NCBI GenBank assembly: GCA_016191425.1
Contig: JACPOR010000001.1
Coordinates: 22,442 to 86,441 of the forward strand
Origin: Chloroflexota bacterium
GTDB lineage: Bacteria > Chloroflexota > Limnocylindria > Limnocylindrales > CSP1-4
DNA: 64,000 bases
Direction: 5' to 3'
Position numbers and translations under genes: made by a program. Positions 49,019-57,464 of the stretch are shown here, piece by piece. Positions within the stretch are counted from its first letter, which is position 1; each line of letters begins with the position of its first letter. The notes below the pieces were generated by a model. That model saw nothing but the letters and a program-made list of their open reading frames with translations, made no database searches and was not told the DNA's origin.

Positions 49019-50019
49019 TGGGTGAACGGCACGCGGAACTGACGGAACACCTCGATGGACACGAGGAACCCGGCCAGGAGGAAGATGACGGCCACGAGCT
49101 TTGCCACGGCGAACGGCGCCGTGATCCCGAACCGGTTCAGCGTGTCCCCCGCAGAGGCCACGAAGGCCCCGACCGCGATGAGCAGGGTCGCCGGAACGCG
49201 ACTGTGGAGCCGGCCGGCCATCAGGGCCGTGACCGCGCCGGGCAGCGACGCGACGAAGTTCACCGTCAGCGCGACCGGCGCGATGAACAGGTTGAACAGG
49301 AACGCATCACCTGTCTGGTCGGCGTCGAGCGAATACGCGAGTACGCGCTTCTTGGGCATGAACACGTAGGCGGAGAAGAGCGCGCCGAACAGGAGCGCGA
49401 GGCCGCCCGTGACGTTCAGGAACGGCGTCAGGAGGCGGAGCGAACCCGGGAACAGGGCAGCGGTCGGCTGACCCGTCGACGGATCGAGGACGTAGCCCGG
49501 CGCCGGCAACGTCACCCCGACGCTCAGGACGACCGATGCGATCGTGGCACCGACAACCCCGATCGCCGCGATCCGGGGCCATCGCTCGTTCTGGAAGTAC
49601 GTCTCAACGGCGACGGCCAGCCCCAGGATCGTGGCGCTGATGAAGTAGACGATCGGCGTGGCGCCCGCCCCGGCATAGTCGAACTTCCGCTGGGTCAGGA
49701 ACGCGAAGAGTCCGCCGAGGAACAGGGTGAACGCGAACGCGTACCCGAAGCGCGTCCGATTGAGCAGGAACGCCGTCCCGAGACCGAGCCAGCCGGCCGT
49801 CCAGACCGCGCCGGTCAGGTACCAGGTGCGATACAGGGCCTCGTTCCAGCCGACTGCCGCCGCGATCGCCTCGGACCCGGACGCGATCCCGAAGAAGGCC
49901 ATGCCGACTGCCCAGACAAGCTGGAACGTCTGGCGCCGTTCCCGCCATTGATCGAGCAGGGCGAGCGCGAACCCGACAGCGAGGATGGCCGTGAGGCCGG
50001 GAATGAGCCAGTCGGTCAC
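48970..50019 (-). CDS. Multi-TM protein of unknown function (paralogue B)
   Basis: VTDWLIPGLTAILAVGFALALLDQWRERRQTFQLVWAVGMAFFGIASGSEAIAAAVGWNEALYRTWYLTGAVWTAGWLGLGTAFLL; GTG start overlaps upstream gene stop. Confidence 0.8.
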   Translation of the reverse strand: MTDWLIPGLTAILAVGFALALLDQWRERRQTFQLVWAVGMAFFGIASGSEAIAAAVGWNEALYRTWYLTGAVWTAGWLGLGTAFLLNRTRFGYAFAFTLFLGGLFAFLTQRKFDYAGAGATPIVYFISATILGLAVAVETYFQNERWPRIAAIGVVGATIASVVLSVGVTLPAPGYVLDPSTGQPTAALFPGSLRLLTPFLNVTGGLALLFGALFSAYVFMPKKRVLAYSLDADQTGDAFLFNLFIAPVALTVNFVASLPGAVTALMAGRLHSRVPATLLIAVGAFVASAGDTLNRFGITAPFAVAKLVAVIFLLAGFLVSIEVFRQFRVPFTQIRLGVTRRERGPDAA

Positions 50020-51041
50020 GCCTCGACGCCCCGGGAGCGGAGCACCCGCCCGGTGAACGGAATGCGGAACTCCCGGAAGACCTCGACCGAGACGAGGAAG
50101 CCAACGAACAGGAACAGGACGCCCAGGAATTCGCCGACGAAGAAGCCGCTGGTGGACCCGAAGCGGTTGGCGCCGCTGGTGATGGCCGGAATGAAGCCGC
50201 CGATCGCGATGAGGATGGTGGCTGGAACCCGGCTGTTGAGGCGGCCCGAGAGCAGGGCGACGATGGCGCCCGGGATCGAGGCCACGAAGTTGACGACGAT
50301 CGCGACCAGGGCCACGACGAGCCTCACCGGCGATCGGCTGCCGTTGCGCTCGTAGCGGATGACGCGCCGCTTCGGCATGAAGACGTAGGTCGAGTAGAGC
50401 GCCCCGAAGGTCAGGGCGAAGGCTCCGGTCACGTTGAAGAACGGGGTGAGCAGCCGGATCGATCCCGGGAAGAGGGTCCCGACGGGGATGTGGGTCGCCG
50501 GATCCACCGCGTAACCGGGCGCCGCCAGCGGGGTTGCCAGCACGAGGCCGAGCGACAGGACCGATCCACCGACGATGGCTCCGAACGCGAGCCAAACCCA
50601 GCGGTCGTCGCGTCGGGCGGTCATGACCACCACCCCGATCGCCAGGACCAGGGCTACGAGGCCGTAGACGTATGGCGCCCCACCTGATCCCGGATAGTCG
50701 TACCTGGCCCACGAGAGCACGGTGAACAACCCGGCCAGGGCCAGCGAAACGGCGAATGCATACCCGAAGCGCGTCTTCGCCAACAGGAAGACGGTGCCGA
50801 GTCCAAGCCATCCGGCCACCCAGATTGCCCCGATCAGATACCACGCCCGATAGAGGGGCTCGCTCCAACCCAGTGCGCCGCCCAGGAATTCCGTTCCCGC
50901 CGACAGGGCATACCAGAGCATCCCGATCGCCCAGATCAGCTGGTAGGGCCGACGGCGATCCCGCCACTGGTCGATGAGGAAGACGAAGAACACGAAGGAC
51001 AGGACGGACGAGCCAAGCGGCAGCACGACGTTGAAGTTCAT
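50016..51041 (-). CDS. Multi-TM protein of unknown function (paralogue A)
   Basis: SSVLSFVFFVFLIDQWRDRRRPYQLIWAIGMLWYALSAGTEFLGGALGWSEPLYRAWYLIGAIWVAGWLGLGTVFLL; collinear similarity to 48970-50019. Confidence 0.82.
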   Translation of the reverse strand: MNFNVVLPLGSSVLSFVFFVFLIDQWRDRRRPYQLIWAIGMLWYALSAGTEFLGGALGWSEPLYRAWYLIGAIWVAGWLGLGTVFLLAKTRFGYAFAVSLALAGLFTVLSWARYDYPGSGGAPYVYGLVALVLAIGVVVMTARRDDRWVWLAFGAIVGGSVLSLGLVLATPLAAPGYAVDPATHIPVGTLFPGSIRLLTPFFNVTGAFALTFGALYSTYVFMPKRRVIRYERNGSRSPVRLVVALVAIVVNFVASIPGAIVALLSGRLNSRVPATILIAIGGFIPAITSGANRFGSTSGFFVGEFLGVLFLFVGFLVSVEVFREFRIPFTGRVLRSRGVEA

Positions 51042-51718
51042 CCGGGGACCTCCCGAGGAGCGCGACGGGCGCTCATGTCTGCATGGACGGCGACGAGATG
51101 GAGCAGGAGCCGATCGAGGAGTGCGACGGCCTGCTCGAAGAGCGAGGCCAGCTGGGTCGCGTCGAGGGCACGTCGCCGGCCGAGCGAGCCGATTTCCGTC
51201 AGGAACGGATGGCGGGCCCGAACATAGACCGCCACGACGTCGGAACCGCTTGCGCCGGCAGCCGCGAGCCGGCGGGCGGTGATCTCGATGAGGCCGAGAG
51301 CCTCGGTCTCCCATCGCGCCCGGTCAACCGGACGCGAAGCGTCGAGATAGGCAAGGAGCACCGCCACGAGGCGGCGGCCGTCCGTCCGGAACTCGGCCCG
51401 CGTCTCCGCCTCGAGGCGGTCGATGGCCGGTGGGCCGCTGTCCGTTCGATAGGAACGGACGTAGGCCCGGTTCACCCGGTCGGAGGTGGCCCCAAGCGTC
51501 GAGAGCGGGCGCCGAACCGCGCGTCGGCTGACGGCGAGACGGTCGAGGTCGGCCCGGCTGAAGCGGCGATGACCTCCGGGCGTCGCGTAGGCGCGAACTC
51601 GACCATCGTCCGCCCACCGTCGCAGGGTGTCCGGATCCACGCCGAGCAGACGGCTCGCAGGACCCAGAGAGAGCCAGTCGCTGGGGGCTCCCGCCGGGAG
51701 GGACGCGGAACGAGGCAT
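51038..51718 (-). CDS. MerR/BldC-like HTH regulator with C-terminal helical domain
   Basis: LGPASRLLGVDPDTLRRWADDGRVRAYATPGGHRRFSRADLDRL; overlaps downstream membrane gene. Confidence 0.85.
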   Translation of the reverse strand: MPRSASLPAGAPSDWLSLGPASRLLGVDPDTLRRWADDGRVRAYATPGGHRRFSRADLDRLAVSRRAVRRPLSTLGATSDRVNRAYVRSYRTDSGPPAIDRLEAETRAEFRTDGRRLVAVLLAYLDASRPVDRARWETEALGLIEITARRLAAAGASGSDVVAVYVRARHPFLTEIGSLGRRRALDATQLASLFEQAVALLDRLLLHLVAVHADMSARRAPREVPG

Positions 51719-51894
51719 TCGGCTTCGACCTCCACACCAACTCCCGACCGGCACCCGGGGACGCGGGCGCGGTTCGGAATCCCGGTAAATCTCGGCATCG
51801 ATCCCGGTCCGGGAACCGGCGGAGAATACGAAGGCCGACGGGCCATGTCAACCACCAATGCTGGTGATCAGGCGGGCGTCCGCCGGAGGGCGTG

Positions 51895-52249
51895 TCAGGC
51901 CTGGACGAACTCGTGATCGTCGCGATGCAGGCCGTCGCAAAGGCCCCAGCGGAACTCGTCCCCCGGGATCGGGATCGGGCGCATGATCTCCCGCACCTCG
52001 CCGCGGCGGCAGAAGAGCCAGCCACGCCGGCGCATCCAGCTGCGGACGTGCGCCGGGTCCCCGTGGAACTGGAACGGCCCCGGGTTGAGGACCGGGCGTC
52101 CTGCCCAGGACACGGGCGTCTCGGCCGCCACGGTGTCCAGAATGTTCACCCGCCACGGCGTGCCGTAAATGATCTCCAGGCAGTCGTCGCAACGTAGAGC
52201 GACGTTGTCGGTGACGACCGTCGAGATCCGAATGCCCATGATCTCCATC
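51895..52249 (-). CDS. Hypothetical protein with CXXC motif
   Basis: MEIMGIRISTVVTDNVALRCDDCLEIIYGTPWRVNILDTVAAETPVSWAGRPVLNPGPFQFHGDPAHVRSWMRRRGWLFCRRGEVREIMRP. Confidence 0.6.
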
Positions 52250-52394
52250 GGGCCGATCCTACCATGCGATCGAGGCTTGGCTGAACTCGGCCGAGCACGG
52301 TTGATCGCCTGCTCGGCGTGGTGCCCCAAAGGGCCACGCGCTTCGGCATCGAAACGAAGGGGACGACCGTGATGACCAGCGCGAAGGGGCGAGG

Positions 52395-52493
52395 ATGCCG
52401 GACTACAAGGCGCTGGAGGCAAGTCGCGTGATCTGGGCGCCGGCCCCGTCGTTGATACGGGCTGGCCCGCCACCAACGACGGGGATCCCCTGA
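52395..52493 (+). CDS. Candidate 32-aa small ORF with RBS and downstream terminator
   Basis: AAGGGGCGAGG-ATG..MPDYKALEASRVIWAPAPSLIRAGPPPTTGIP*; perfect hairpin 9 nt after stop. Confidence 0.25.
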   Translation: MPDYKALEASRVIWAPAPSLIRAGPPPTTGIP

Positions 52494-52501
52494 GCAGCAG
52501 A

Positions 52502-52527
52502 GGGCCCCGAGCGGTCGCTCGGGGCCC
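52502..52527. terminator. Perfect 12-bp stem hairpin
   Basis: GGGCCCCGAGCG-GT-CGCTCGGGGCCC followed by TTT on + strand. Confidence 0.75.
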
Positions 52528-52567
52528 TTTGGGGTTGGCGACTACGGCGGCTGCTTGACTACGGCGG

Positions 52568-53362
52568 CTACTTGAAGAACAGGAAGAGGTCCTGCGCGTA
52601 CAGGCCGGGGGTCACGAACACGTCGCTGCCGCTCCCACTGAGCGTAACGTCGACCGCGACCGTGTGGATACCGGGAGTCACCGCCCTGTTGACGTGGAAG
52701 GTGCCGTTGCCCACGCGGTTCGTGGTGAAGGTCCCGACGATGACACCCTGCCCGCTCGCGTAGGCGTCGAGGAAGAGCCAGACGTCGTAGGTTGTGTTAG
52801 GCGTCACTTTCTTGAGCTGGAGGGTCATCTCGAGGTTGTTCGGGTCGCCCGCGGAGCTGTTGAAAATGACAGCACCGACTGCCGATCCGTTCGGATAGGG
52901 AACGAGGTCCGTCTTCGCGTGTGAACTCGTGGTCACGAACGTCGCGAACCCGGAGGTTGTCGCCCAGGTCCCCGTTCGCGTCCCGGGAGCAACATCCGCC
53001 CATGTGCCAGATATCGACCCAGCCACGGCGATCGCGCCCGTGAAGTTGATCGTCAGCCCACAACTGGACCCCGTGTAGCTGATGGCATCGCCAACCACCG
53101 ATCCGCTCGAGATGGTGAAGAACGAGCAACCACCGCTGTAGTCGAGGGATGTGCCGGTGATCGACGTTCCAGATTGCACCAGGACGAGTGTTTCCGGATA
53201 GTCAACGCCGAGATACTTCACGTTGACGCTGTAGGTGCCCGTGACATTCCAGTACGAGCCTTCCGAGGCGAGGACCGTCGCCGGAAGGAGAGCCCCCGCC
53301 AGACCCAACGCCATGACGAGCGCACCTAACCGCTTGGCCGACACAGTTGCCTCCTTTGGCAT
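52568..53362 (-). CDS. Secreted hypothetical protein
   Basis: Signal peptide RLGALVMALGLAGALLPATVLASEG; beta-rich body. Confidence 0.65.
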   Translation of the reverse strand: MPKEATVSAKRLGALVMALGLAGALLPATVLASEGSYWNVTGTYSVNVKYLGVDYPETLVLVQSGTSITGTSLDYSGGCSFFTISSGSVVGDAISYTGSSCGLTINFTGAIAVAGSISGTWADVAPGTRTGTWATTSGFATFVTTSSHAKTDLVPYPNGSAVGAVIFNSSAGDPNNLEMTLQLKKVTPNTTYDVWLFLDAYASGQGVIVGTFTTNRVGNGTFHVNRAVTPGIHTVAVDVTLSGSGSDVFVTPGLYAQDLFLFFK

Positions 53363-53588
53363 CCGATCGATGCGGGGTCGGTCTCGCCGTTGGCTCGGCG
53401 CGGTCCCGGCGACCGGAGCGCGAACCGCGTGTCACAGCCACCCCGCCAGTCGATCGACGATCCGCTTCTCACGCCGCTGTGCCTAGGGCCGTACGGCCCC
53501 TTCCGGAATCAGTGTGCCCGCACCACGGTTACGGCCCCCGTCTCCCGCCGCTCGCGCATGGCGTCCTCGAAGCCACGATCGTCCGGCT

Positions 53589-54053
53589 TCATTCGGGCCG
53601 CGACGGGTAGGCCGCAGCGTCCTCGTGAACCTGTTTTGGCTCGGGCAGGAGTCGGAAGGATCGCCCACGCGGCGACTGGATCGCGCCGAAATGACGCCGG
53701 TCCAGGGTGACGATCACGTCCGTCTCGAGTCGATCAGCGAGGACGACGATCGAGGCGTCTACCGTCCCGAGCGGGAAGTCGCCATACCGCTCGACGAGGT
53801 CGGCTATCAACGGCCAATCGTCGGGATGCGGATCTTCCACGCCGAACCTGCTCAGGCCTCGTACGAATGCAGCCTCGCCGCCTGGTCCAAGGCGCAAAGC
53901 TGCGAAATGGGCAACCTCGGCGATTATCAGGGTCGGGATGACGAGGTCCAGGTCCCGCCTGCGAAGCACGTCGGCGCTTCGGACGTGATCGGGATCCCTC
54001 CGGTCGAGCGACGCCAGCAGCGGCCCGGTGTCAAGGATCGCGATTGAACGCAT
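53589..54053 (-). CDS. PIN-domain toxin (VapC-like)
   Basis: SIAILDTGPLLASLDRRDPDH..LVIPTLIIAEVAHFAALRLG..LGTVDASIVVLADRLETDVIVTLDRRHFGAIQ. Confidence 0.92.
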   Translation of the reverse strand: MRSIAILDTGPLLASLDRRDPDHVRSADVLRRRDLDLVIPTLIIAEVAHFAALRLGPGGEAAFVRGLSRFGVEDPHPDDWPLIADLVERYGDFPLGTVDASIVVLADRLETDVIVTLDRRHFGAIQSPRGRSFRLLPEPKQVHEDAAAYPSRPE

Positions 54054-54297
54054 CGCGGTAGATCTCGTCCGCCCAGGTCTTCGCGAGGAACTCGTCGAGG
54101 TCGGCGGCGGACCACTCCGAGTCCCTGCTCTCGGCGATCCCGATGAACGGGATATCGCGCGGCCCCTCGTCCGACAGGCCCAGCCGCGCTTCGATCGCCT
54201 CGCGGGCGACCTGCGAGACGGGCACGCGGCGCCGACTCGCCTGCCGCTCGAGGGCCGCCGCCAGATCGTCCGGCAGGCTGATCGTTATGCGTCTCAT
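54031..54297 (-). CDS. Ribbon-helix-helix antitoxin
   Basis: MRRITISLPDDLAAALERQASRRRVPVSQVAREAIEARLGL; overlaps the PIN gene. Confidence 0.85.
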   Translation of the reverse strand: MRRITISLPDDLAAALERQASRRRVPVSQVAREAIEARLGLSDEGPRDIPFIGIAESRDSEWSAADLDEFLAKTWADEIYRDAFNRDP

Positions 54298-54551
54298 ACG
54301 CGCATACTCGCGCACGCCCCACGGCCCGTCAAGCCCCATCCTAGGCGCTCACACGGCCGCGCCAGGATGACGAGCTGGCCGCTGACGGCAGCGGTGATCA
54401 GGGCCCGGCGACAGTCATGGTGTCGGCGGATCAATGAGCCGACAGACGGGCTCGACGCCGCCAGCACGCCACCACGGGTCGTCTCTGATCATCCCATGGC
54501 CCCGGACCGCGGCTCCGGCGCGGCCGTTGTTCGAGAAGAGACGGCGGCTGG

Positions 54552-54625
54552 TGCCCCCAAGGGGATTCGAACCCCTGATCTCCACCTTGAAAGGGTGGCG
54601 TCCTGGGCCTCTAGACGATGGGGGC
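54552..54625 (-). tRNA. tRNA-Glu (anticodon UUC)
   Basis: Reverse complement GCCCCCATCGTCTAGAGGCCCAGGACGCCACCCTTTCAAGGTGGAGATCAGGGGTTCGAATCCCCTTGGGGGCA; anticodon loop CTTTCAA. Confidence 0.95.
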
Positions 54626-54770
54626 CGGGAGTCGGCCGAGTTTACCAGAGGGGTACGGCGGCACCGGAACCGGCACACGCCGGAACCGTCCCGGGACCGG
54701 TTCCGGGCAGGCTGGCGATACGCCTGGTCCCTGCCGATCCGGGCGAGCCGCGCGGCCTTCCGTCCGCTGC

Positions 54771-55160
54771 TCAGGAACGCCAGACGAGCGAGAGCACGAG
54801 GGTCCCCGCGAACGAGCCGAGGGCGAGCAGGCCCGCGATCCCGCCGAGCAGGGCGAAGAGCACGGTCTCCGCCTGGCGGCCGCGTTTCCAGGCCTGCCAC
54901 ATGCGGACGGCTCCACCTGCCGATGCAGCCGCGAAGACGATCCCGAGGACCCCGATTCCGGTCGTCACCATGGGGATCTGGGCAGAATCCTTGACCTTCA
55001 GGATGGCCCAGGCGATATAGGCGAGCGAGCCGACGAATCCCAGGGCCAGGATGATCCGGAACGGGGTGAGGGCAACCGGTCCGACATGCGGGCGCGCGCC
55101 GTTGGTGCGGCGCGGACTGCGTCGAACGGCGCCGGCGGAGCGTTGCGGCTGCGAGCTCAT
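54771..55160 (-). CDS. Small multi-TM hypothetical protein
   Basis: Hydrophobic segments FRIILALGFVGSLAYIAWAIL, PMVTTGIGVLGIVFAAASAGG, FALLGGIAGLLALGSFAGTLVLSLV. Confidence 0.65.
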   Translation of the reverse strand: MSSQPQRSAGAVRRSPRRTNGARPHVGPVALTPFRIILALGFVGSLAYIAWAILKVKDSAQIPMVTTGIGVLGIVFAAASAGGAVRMWQAWKRGRQAETVLFALLGGIAGLLALGSFAGTLVLSLVWRS

Positions 55161-55319
55161 CGGCCGGAGGGTATCAGGGGCGCTCGTTCAGGGCGCCCGA
55201 TCGCAGCCCGGCGGGGTCGGATCGGCGCGCGGTGCTCGGGCGCGAAGCTACGGACGCCGCGGACGCCCTGGACGCCCTGGACGCCGCGGGCGCGAACGCT
55301 GCGGACGCCTCGAGGCCGT

Positions 55320-55943
55320 TCATGCATCCGGCTCGGCGCTCCCACCTCGGGTCCGGTGATAAATGGCGACGTTCCAGGAGAGGCGAGGCCGCTTGAGGGT
55401 GGCAGCGACGGCCGCCCCCGCCTCGCCGAACGCGGATTCGAGGAATGCGGTCGTGGCTTCCGGTGACCCGAACGTCCAGAAGCAGTGCAGCACCCGGACC
55501 CTGAATCCGGCGGCAAGGAACGGGCCGTTACGGCGGGTCCAGAGGCCGTACTCCTCGCGATCCGGGGCGATCCGCGAGACATCATCGCGGCCGTAGTCGT
55601 GGACCACGAGCAGCCGGCCGGACGGTCGCAGGACCCGCTCGGCTTCGCCGAGGTCGGCCGCATCGATGCCGCGGAACGAGGACCACATCCCGACCACCAC
55701 ATCGACCGATTCGTCGGGGAGGGTGGGCCGGAATGGCGAGGAAACCGGCTCCTGATGGACCGTGGCCCCGAGCGTCTGCAGGCCGGCCGCAACCGCTGAA
55801 CCTGGCGCATCGACGAGCAGCACGTCGCGGCCTGCGACCGGGCCCAGCGCCTCGAGGCCGCGAAGGATCTTGCCTTCGACGTCGAGCGCGGCGGCCAGTT
55901 CCCGGGCCTGTTCCTGGGGAAGATCAAACGGCAAATCGGACAC
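55320..55943 (-). CDS. SAM-methyltransferase-like protein
   Basis: VLLVDAPGSAVAAGLQTLGATVHQEPVSSPFRPTLPDESVDVVVGMWSSFRGIDAADLGEAERVLRPSGRLLVVHDYG. Confidence 0.75.
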   Translation of the reverse strand: MSDLPFDLPQEQARELAAALDVEGKILRGLEALGPVAGRDVLLVDAPGSAVAAGLQTLGATVHQEPVSSPFRPTLPDESVDVVVGMWSSFRGIDAADLGEAERVLRPSGRLLVVHDYGRDDVSRIAPDREEYGLWTRRNGPFLAAGFRVRVLHCFWTFGSPEATTAFLESAFGEAGAAVAATLKRPRLSWNVAIYHRTRGGSAEPDA

Positions 55944-55973
55944 GAGGAACGGAGTATAGGTCCGCGAGTCGCA

Positions 55974-56053
55974 GGGGCGAAGACGACTCGTCAGCGGGGG
56001 CGAAGACGACTCGTCAGCGGGGGCGAAGACGACTCGTCAGCGGGGGCGAAGAC
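55974..56053. repeat. 23-bp direct repeats (GGGGCGAAGACGACTCGTCAGCG), 3 full plus partial, between divergent genes
   Basis: Exact period of 23 bp (55974, 55997, 56020, partial 56043); each full unit contains GACGA-C-TCGTC. Confidence 0.95.
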
Positions 56054-56095
56054 GGCGGCCTGGCCCCGTCGCGGGCGTTGGGGCAGAATCAGCCG

Positions 56096-56467
56096 GTGGA
56101 AATCACCCTGCGCGGCATGCCCTGGTCCATCCGCCTGTTCCTCGCCTTCGCCTTCCTGCTGCTCACGGCGATCGGATTGTCGTTGCGGTTCGTGGTCGAT
56201 CTCGCGATCGCCGCCCCGGTCAGCCCGGTCGGCGTGGTCGTGATGGTCCTCCTCGCCTACACGATCTTCACCACGACGCTCGTGCTGCAGCGGAAGTCCG
56301 CGTCGCGGAACCTCGCCCTGGGGCTCGCCTCGCTCACGATCCCGCCCATTCCGTGGGCGCTCGTCCTGGGATTGTTGCCCATCGCGATCTTCTTCGCGGC
56401 GCTCGCCGCCCTGCTCCTCCGCGGCCTGCGCAGCCCGGCGGCCGTGGCGTGGCTCAGCGAACCTTGA
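56096..56467 (+). CDS. Small membrane protein, hypothetical
   Basis: GTG start (alternative ATG 56119); hydrophobic WSIRLFLAFAFLLLTAIGLSLRFVVDLAIAAPVSPVGVVVMVLLAYTIF. Confidence 0.65.
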   Translation: MEITLRGMPWSIRLFLAFAFLLLTAIGLSLRFVVDLAIAAPVSPVGVVVMVLLAYTIFTTTLVLQRKSASRNLALGLASLTIPPIPWALVLGLLPIAIFFAALAALLLRGLRSPAAVAWLSEP

Positions 56468-56624
56468 CCGCCGACGCGGCGCCGTCGCGGCGCGCACGCG
56501 AGCGGACGCGCGGCACGCTACCCTTCGCACGGACAGTCCCACCCTTCCCCGCATCGTTCACCGGCTGGGTCCGCGGCCGCAGGTCGACCGCACAGCCGTC
56601 TGACAGCGCACTACGAGGCCGTTT

Positions 56625-57449
56625 GTGAACACCGGAAATCGACGGACCGGAACGAGCCGCCGCGCCGCCCGCGCCGTGCCCAGGCAATCGTTCGTGGCCC
56701 GCAATCGGCGGCGGCTCCTGTGGGGCCTCGCCGCCGTCGCGCTGGTCGGCATGGCCGGCCTGACGTTCCTCAACGCCACATCGCCCGCCTACGCCTGCAC
56801 GACGCAGTGGTCGCCGGCGCCGACGTCGACGCCGGCTCCTGACGCCACGCAGCGCCTCGGCTACGTCCAGAATGATGCCGGGCGCGACCACCCGGCGTTG
56901 GGTTCCTTCGTCAGGTACGCCGTCTGCCCGCCGGCCAGCGGCAACCACTACAACGCCGAGGGTGAGGGTCCCGTCCGCGCCGAGGTCTATGGGCCGAACG
57001 ACCCGGTCATACCGCAGGGCTGGATCCATAACCTCGAGCACGGTGGGCTCGTGCTCCTCTATCGCTGCAAGGACTCCGACACGGCCTGCACTGACGGCGG
57101 GCAGGCGGCGCTGCGTCAGTACTACAAGGCCTTCCCGAACAGCCCCCTCTGCAACCTGCCGCCCGGTGGGTCCGGTCCGGTCATCGCCCGGTTCGACCAA
57201 ATGAACTGGCCGTATGCGGCGCTGCTCTGGGGCCTCGTGCTGCCGCTCGATTCACTGGACACCGCCCAGGTCAACGCGTTCTTCGCCCAGCAAGGCGACC
57301 GGACGAGCCCCGAACAATGCCCGCGACCGTCGCCCACGCCCCCTCCGCTGGACACCCCGGCACCGTCCGCATCAGCGACCGTGGCGCCGACCGACACCGT
57401 GGCACCGTCCGCCGAGCCTTCCGCGAGCCCGACGCCCGGGGCCAGCTGA
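56625..57449 (+). CDS. DUF3105-like membrane-anchored protein
   Basis: TM RRLLWGLAAVALVGMAGLTFL; YAVCPPASGNHYNAEGEGPVRAEVYGPNDPVIPQGWIHNLEHGGLVLLYRC. Confidence 0.85.
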   Translation: MNTGNRRTGTSRRAARAVPRQSFVARNRRRLLWGLAAVALVGMAGLTFLNATSPAYACTTQWSPAPTSTPAPDATQRLGYVQNDAGRDHPALGSFVRYAVCPPASGNHYNAEGEGPVRAEVYGPNDPVIPQGWIHNLEHGGLVLLYRCKDSDTACTDGGQAALRQYYKAFPNSPLCNLPPGGSGPVIARFDQMNWPYAALLWGLVLPLDSLDTAQVNAFFAQQGDRTSPEQCPRPSPTPPPLDTPAPSASATVAPTDTVAPSAEPSASPTPGAS

Positions 57450-57464
57450 ACTCGGTTCAGCGCG

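Noticed and set aside
48259-50355. 698-aa plus-strand ORF rich in R/E/G/D
   Set aside because: Antisense to membrane-protein genes; composition typical of the complementary frame of hydrophobic coding sequence.
55974-56053. CRISPR or plasmid-origin iterons
   Set aside because: No spacers and no replication initiator gene nearby; operator-like or slippage repeats are more economical.
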